This document shows positions 58,973 through 64,000 of a DNA stretch of 64,000 nt, piece after piece (the first letter of the stretch is position 1; each line of letters opens with the position of its first letter). Origin of the DNA: Pisolithus tinctorius (lineage: Eukaryota > Basidiomycota > Agaricomycetes > Boletales > Pisolithaceae); assembly GCA_024663395.1 (NCBI GenBank), contig JANFAH010000021.1, forward strand, positions 558,001 to 622,000, read 5' to 3'. Made by a program: the position numbers and the translations under genes. The notes under the pieces were generated by a model. That model was not told where the DNA came from. It did not search any database and was given only the letters and a program-made list of their open reading frames with translations.

Positions 58973-59542
58973 GTGTCATCCTCCCCTCTGGCATTGTTGC
59001 CATCATCCTCCCAATCATCCCACTTTCTCCAAAGAGCTGACAGACCTCATGCCTGCTGCTTGTCAGGTCCCAACCCCCAACCATGCAAGTCTCATGGCTT
59101 GTCCTCACCATCCATAGTTGACCCAGAAGTTGCTTTCAGCATCTCTAGAGCTGAACTTGAATATACCTTAGGTCACATTGAGACCCTCACTGAGTTACCA
59201 CCATCTCCTGTACTAAACACACTCACTGAGGCTGATTGTCCTCTTACTCCATCTGATTCATGCTATCATCCAGCATGCTACATCTGCTGCTGCCTTGGGC
59301 ATATCAGGGTCAATTGTGGCCTTTATGAGTGCCCTCTTTGCCACACTACCTGTCCAGGGCATACTCAAGCCCAGTGCCTGTCTATATGTCCTTTCCATCC
59401 TTTACAAGAAAAAATTGCTATCCCCACTTTGGTGGATGATTGTACCCTTGTTGGGAGCGAGGATAATGATTTGTATGATAATGACTTTGACTTTGACAAC
59501 TCTGCCATCAGTAACATGACCAGAGAACCTTATGGAGAGTAG
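58973..59542 (+). pseudogene. Extra retroelement ORF with CCHC-like zinc knuckles
   Basis: A frame of about 190 residues between the chromodomain and the 3' LTR. It has an acidic/Ser-Pro N-terminal part, then CYICCCLGHIRVNC (C-x2-C-x4-H-x4-C), CPLCHTTCPGHTQAQC, and an acidic end (DNDLYDNDFDFDN). Knuckles of this type suggest nucleic-acid binding. I recall similar extra Cys/His frames in agaricomycete gypsy elements, but the family is not named. There is no clean ATG context, and decay may have altered the ends. Confidence 0.5.
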
Positions 59543-59579
59543 TTGAAGTCAGGGACTTCAACACTTAGAGGGGGGGTAA

Positions 59580-59913
59580 TGTTACATTTCACCCCTGTTT
59601 TCTCTTGTATGTTTACCTTATGTTTGATCCATTGGACTACTTTTCCTTTTAGAGCCATCTTCCCCTTGTTCTGACAGCTCACTACTTCCACCACTAGCAT
59701 TTCTCTCTCATTACATGCTTAGGACATGTGTTGCTATTGTTCAACCAATAGCATAGTTACCTTGTTATGTGTGGATGCCTCATGGTCTGTTTCCTTGTAG
59801 TATTTAGCCTGTTGGCTCAAGTCCTGGAACCCCAGACTTGAGCTACTCAATTATACACAGTGTTCTCAGAACTTCACCCTCAGTGTCCTTTACCAGGACC
59901 ACTCTTACCAGTG
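59580..59913 (+). repeat. 3' LTR of the gypsy element
   Basis: Begins TGTTACATTTCACC right after a polypurine tract and ends near CTTACCAGTG. Same length as the 5' LTR. No matching 5-bp target duplication is seen outside the LTRs, probably because of decay or an uncertain edge. Confidence 0.75.
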
Positions 59914-61240
59914 TCACACACCAAAGGTGTTTGGTGAGGTGGACATGGATGCAGCTGATGAATAGAGATGAACACCATAGCCCTCATGCGAAGAAGGACA
60001 GCCAGAAATGTCAGCAGTCATCCCTCACACAAGGACAAGTTGTCAGTGCCAAAGAAAAAGGAAGGAAGTGAGTTGAGTGCCAATGAAAATTCTTAAGCAT
60101 CTGTATATGGCATTCCAGTTTTCGATGTATCTCCACTAGTTCTGCAGATACTGACACCATTCCCACACTCACTTGTAGTGCTCAGCCATGCGATCCTACC
60201 TTCCAAAATTGGAGAGGATTTGTGCACTCCACATGTTTCTACAGCACTCCCTTCAAAAGACACTCATTTCACTAATTCTTCTGATATGGCTGCCTCCACA
60301 TCAATCATTTCACTTGTCCCCTTTGCTAGGGACCATGGCTATGTATATCTACCAGGAGTTCCTACTAGCTTCTGTCCTGAAGCATCCTGGTACATCCCAT
60401 CCTCATCTGCCCCCTCTCAGCCCATCCAGCTTGGACAGTGCATTCTTTTTGTCAGTATGACCTCTAGGAGGACCTTCTTTGGTCACCTCAGGTCTGTCAT
60501 TCACTTGGAAAGGTCTTATGTGGTTGTTTCAGTCTCTCCAGTCCAAGAAGCATATGGATCCTTCCTCCCTGCTCCCTGTGACATCTTCATACTGGTCTTG
60601 TCCATCATTCTTCCAAAATTGTGACAGCTACAGTATAATCTACTGTTCTCCACACTCCCTGATTGCATCCATGATGAATATGATGCACATCTTGCCTCCT
60701 TATTGCAAGATACAGCAGAAGATGCTCCCCCTTTGTCCTGTCTTCCAACAGAGCCTCATTCATGAAGTTTTTACTTGCTTCACTGAGAGGACAGTAAGGG
60801 GGGAAAGTTGGGATCCCCTATGCTCCTGTCACCCCACAGACCCCAAAAGCTTGACCCCTGTTGACATCTGACTCACCCTGTCCACTTTTGGATGTACTAT
60901 ATCAGCATCAGATCAGCACTGCCTCTCTGTCATCTCACTTTGGCCCAGAGGCGATCTCTTCAAGATGTGACATGCACAGCCTCCCCCTAATGCGATTCCA
61001 GTGTGCTTTCCCAGTTTCTGACATTACTTGACTCATACTTTGACATTCTGACTGTCTTTGACTCACCTATTGCCAATACTTACCAATCTTTTGACTTTGC
61101 TTACTGATTCTTCACTTTTTGGCTTACTTATCCTTACCAATGCTCACCAATGCTTTCTAAGATGATTACCCATCACTTACATTCCTTACTCATCAGTTAT
61201 CAATCACTTACCAAGTGTTTGCACCTTGTTTTCCATAGGC
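59914..61240 (+). pseudogene. CpG-depleted fossil coding sequence, unassigned
   Basis: A protein-like frame runs from about 60178 (MLSHAILPSKIGEDLCTPHV; PFARDHGYVYLPGVPTSF; SRRTFFGHLRSVIHLERSY), crosses a TGA at 60622-60624, and continues (LLFSTLPDCIHDEYDAHLAS) to about 60770 before further stops. It may belong to another retroelement downstream of the gypsy copy. I recognise no domain. Confidence 0.35.
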
Positions 61241-62150
61241 AATGCCCCTGTACTGTATATAAAGCACTGTACTTAGATAGCTGAATAAGAAGAAGACATC
61301 AGAGAGCCCCTCTTGCTTGCATTTTATCATCTCTCAGTAATTCATTCAGCAGCTTTGATAGTTGAGACTTTATTAAGGGTCTAGCTATTGTCTACTTTGC
61401 TTATCATCATCTATCATCAATGTACTTTGCTCCAAGTCCTCCCTGAGCTCAGTGCAGCTCAGAGCATCAAACTAAGTCTTCATCCATCCTTCTGTAGGCT
61501 GACAGCAGTCTACCCCATTGCATTCTCTTGCATTCTTGCTCCCTCTTCATCAGGAGCACCCCCAACCCTCAGCACTCATCTTTGAGTGTTGTAGTTCACA
61601 AAAACCCACCCAAATCAAAGGTTCTACCATCTAGGTACTGCATAGGCACACCACCACTCGCTTTCATTGTCTTTTGTGTTGGTTTTGGTTGGTATTCACC
61701 ACTGAACCACATATTGACTCACACTGCATGGACCAATCTCTGAGGGGTCATGTGACTCCCTTTCAGACTTCTCCCTGACAGCACACAGTCAGGTACTCTG
61801 CAGCATGTGCACTGCATGGTCCAGTGCCTGGACTGTTTCCTTTTCAGGATGTTCTATGTTACCCATTCATATGTCCTCCATCTTCCCTTCATTCATCATC
61901 TAGGAAGTTTTACTTGAAATTTTATAAGTCTCCATATGTCAGTTCTGATTCTGATTACTGTACCTCCATAGTGGTATAAAAGCATGTACCATACTCCACT
62001 GTTCCTCAGTATGAGTATCAACTTAGTTCTTACTCCCTCTTCTCTGTCTTCTGTCTGTCAGAGTTACCTCTGACTATCTGTCTGTTCTCTCCCTCTGAAA
62101 TACAAGGGCTGAGATTGTGCAAGGGGGTAGTGCATGAGCTAAACCTGACA
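61241..62150. repeat. LTR-like or promoter-like sequence of a second decayed retroelement
   Basis: Two TATA-type sites (TGTATATAAAGCAC near 61252 and GGTATAAAAGCATG near 61974) lie in CpG-poor sequence with AATAAG-type signals (61284). They are consistent with LTR fragments, but no duplicated pair was established. Confidence 0.3.
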
Positions 62151-62686
62151 CCCTCATTCTGTTCCACCTTTGTCTCAGTGGACTTTGTCCCTGCCAACAC
62201 TCCACTAGTCAGAGTTCAGTTCCTCTGTATCAGACTTGCTTCTGAACCCTCCCCAGACATTGTCTAGTATCGGAGTTGGTTGGAGTAGGCCCAGACTTGA
62301 CACAAAGGAGCAGTATGAGTGTCAGGCTCAAGCCATTGGTTGCATCATCAACCAGGTCCCTCCAGGTCACATGCCCTTACAAGCTGATGATCAGTTGTCT
62401 CTGCATTTGCCTCTGTGGCATTTATTTATGACCTCCCCCACTGTCCTTGTAGAGGAGCATCCGCTAGCAGGGGAAATCCCCCTGCTAAACATTCTGAGCC
62501 CAAGGAGGGCAAAATGACTGATGACCTGTTCAAGAACAAGGATAGGTCACAAATGTGAGGGAGTGTTCCCTCTGGAGACTCGACTCCCCAATTAAAGGAC
62601 TGGGTTCAACACCCTTTTCCTGAACATGAAATTTGAGGTCTAATCCTCAAAGTATCAGTTCACAAAGTCCAACCTTTGTGCATATG
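62151..62686. other. CpG-poor sequence, no supported gene
   Basis: A frame at 62236-62517 (GVGWSRPRLDTKEQYECQAQ) could be a gag remnant but shows no defining motif. Nothing else was seen. Confidence 0.25.
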
Positions 62687-62752
62687 TTTCTTTTCCTTTT
62701 TTCTTTCCTTTTCTTTCTTTTCTTTTCTTTTCTTTTCTTTTCTTTTCTTTCC
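62687..62752 (+). repeat. TTTTC-type microsatellite
   Basis: A polypyrimidine tract, mainly (TTTTC)n, seven or more near-perfect units at 62717-62750, bordered by irregular T/C sequence. Confidence 0.85.
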
Positions 62753-62818
62753 AAGCCTGGGTCAGCTCTAGGGGAGGGTGTTAGGGGTCATACCCTGAAA
62801 AGAGGAACTACTTAGTAT

Positions 62819-62848
62819 AGGCATGTGATACCAAGGTATCACATGCCT
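62819..62848. promoter_or_regulatory. Perfect 14-bp inverted repeat ahead of a TATA box
   Basis: AGGCATGTGATACC, two A residues, then its exact reverse complement. About 5 bp downstream is TCATATATAAATG, and the sequence TGTTAGGGGTCATACC lies 40 bp upstream and resembles an LTR start. It may be a dimeric-protein site in an LTR or promoter. No product can be named. Confidence 0.5.
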
Positions 62849-62899
62849 CTTCATATATAAATGTTGTCTCAGAAAATTTAGATACATTTTTTATTGTCT

Positions 62900-63533
62900 C
62901 TATGTCTTACTGTGCAGATACCATATGGAACACTTTGCACATGTGAGCTTGAGACAACCCCAGCACAATCTTACAGTGAGGTTGTGGTCTGGTCTGGCAT
63001 TTCTGGAAGTGGTGAGGGAGTTCACCATGTGCAGAGTTATGTTTCCTTTGCTTCCTTGGGTGATTGCTAGGGTATCATTCTCCTCTAAACATCTCACTGT
63101 GTGTGCCACTTCTTGTAGTCCCTCCCTGGTAAAATACCACATGTGTATGAATTTGAATGCTTCTATTTTTTTGATGGCATATTCTGCTGGTCATGTTGGG
63201 AGATTGGATGAGATGATGGCATTGGGGTCAAAGGTGGGTGGGGTCAGGTCTGTCATCTGTTGGGGAGGGCATTCATTCTCAGCTGCTGGTGGCTGGGCTG
63301 GGGGATGTGGAGGGTTGTTGGATGGTGGTCCCTGTCCCTCTCCCTGGGGCACCTGTTTGGCCTGCTGTACCTCTCCCTGAGGGTTGTCTTACTCCCGGCA
63401 TTGTTCTAGGGCCTTGATGGCTTCCTCTCAGGTCAGGTTTCCACCAGTGGCTACAAGTTCAACCCTGCCTTAGAAGGCTGGGAGGGCAAAGTTGGGTCTG
63501 TTCAGTTGCTGGGATTGTTGTGTGTCCATGTTT
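62900..63533 (-). pseudogene. Degenerate minus-strand gag-like or hypothetical frame
   Basis: From ATG 63533 (MDTQQSQQLNRPNFALPAF) the reading meets three early stops (one TGA and two TAA). It is then open from about 63370 through a Pro/Gln-rich part and a folded-looking segment (YAIKKIEAFKFIHMWYFTRE, GLQEVAHTVRCLEENDTLAI, HMVNSLTTSRNARPD) to the stop near 62900. The pattern KK-x-AF-x-F-x-x-x-x-YFT recalls recurrent basidiomycete retroelement-associated hypotheticals, from memory only. CpG is nearly absent, so it shares the decay of its surroundings. Confidence 0.45.
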
Positions 63534-64000
63534 GAGGTGCTTTGCCAGGCTAGCTTGATTGCATGAGGTGATGTTTCCAATCTTCAGCAAAGGAAGGAAT
63601 GTGGGTAGTTAAAAGGAAAAAATGAAAGAGTGGGCAAAGGATTGACTTGGGTCAGTGAAAAAAGAACAAGGTGGGGGCCCACACTGTGGGCCTGAATGCT
63701 GACAATGGTGGAAAAAAGGAAAGACAAGGTGCATCTCAGCACAGCCACTCATGCAAAGACAAAATTGTATTACTAGTTGTACCTCCTATGTACTAGAATC
63801 ACTATTGGTGTCTACATTGAATATATTTGAATATATTTGTATCTCATTGTCCTACAATTTTAGTGATAGGCTCTTGCAGCTCAATGGTGGGCAGCTACAT
63901 AAGTTAATAATTGAAATTAGAAACCATTACATTTTTGAGTCCACCTGCACTACACACTAATTCATGTACATCCACTTCAGTCAACCCCCCTCAGAGACCT
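63534..64000. other. CpG-poor terminal stretch, no gene seen
   Basis: AT-rich sequence without CpG or a coding frame of note. A plus frame at 63751-63960 has no features. Confidence 0.3.

Larger units (their letters stand above)
53211..59913 (+). mobile_element. Decayed chromodomain Ty3/gypsy LTR retrotransposon
   Basis: Two LTRs of about 334 bp flank gag, protease, reverse transcriptase, RNase H, integrase and chromodomain in gypsy order, then a further zinc-knuckle frame and a polypurine tract (AGAGGGGGGGTAA, about 59566-59578) directly before the 3' LTR. The pol frame is in one phase from 55147 to 58629 and carries thirteen in-frame stops, all TGA. CpG is almost absent throughout. The element is dead. 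The chromodomain places it with chromoviruses. Confidence 0.85.

Noticed and set aside
53211..59913. Dating the gypsy insertion from LTR divergence
   Set aside because: Nearly all LTR differences are CpG-type, so a standard rate would overestimate the age.

Overview
The window looks like a repeat-rich chromosome segment of an agaricomycete (mushroom-forming basidiomycete). The evidence is short 45-100 nt GT-AG introns in nearly every gene, basidiomycete-typical protein families, and an unusually elaborate transposon load. No bacterial features, rRNA or tRNA genes, or CRISPR arrays were seen.

Region 1-36.9 kb is a set of three related allantoate-permease-type MFS transporter genes on the minus strand (copy A 347-2831; copy B 5444-32289; copy C 33747-36230). 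Copy B is the host of a nested insertion. A Tad-like LINE retrotransposon (about 7307-31665, minus strand, poly-A tail, 12-bp target-site duplication AGAATCTATGTT) sits inside an intron of copy B. The LINE is itself split inside its RNase H domain by a 17.75-kb DNA transposon (8504-26253) with terminal inverted repeats of about 100 bp and an 8-bp duplication CTATTTCC. This inner element is a KDZ (Kyakuja-Dileera-Zisupton) transposon. It carries a Zn2Cys6-like protein (11259-13408), the KDZ transposase with its CxC2 cysteine cluster (13766-17401, minus), two uncharacterised multi-exon genes (17839-20398 and 20782-22876), and a TET/JBP-type 2-oxoglutarate/Fe(II) dioxygenase (22947-23920 or longer, minus), which is a predicted 5-methylcytosine oxidase. 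Both ends hold dense arrays of a palindromic GACGGGCCCGTC-type subterminal repeat.

Region 38.2-52.5 kb is mostly ordinary gene space: a small single-pass membrane protein, the INO80-complex subunit IES2, a small hypothetical gene, a DUF3602 (SxGRGGAGN repeat) gene, two tandem copies of an AIG1-like P-loop GTPase with coiled coil and C-terminal membrane anchor (2.9-kb duplication), and a trypsin-fold peptidase-like gene with one apparent frameshift.

Region 52.9-64 kb is a block of decayed retroelements almost free of CpG dinucleotides. It contains a chromodomain Ty3/gypsy element (53211-59913, two LTRs) whose long pol frame is interrupted thirteen times, every time by TGA. Where the family consensus is clear the interrupted position is an arginine, as expected if CGA codons became TGA. 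The window therefore holds both the footprint of CpG-directed mutation (methylation or RIP-like) and a CpG-rich mobile element carrying its own predicted 5mC oxidase. I infer that the two may be functionally linked.
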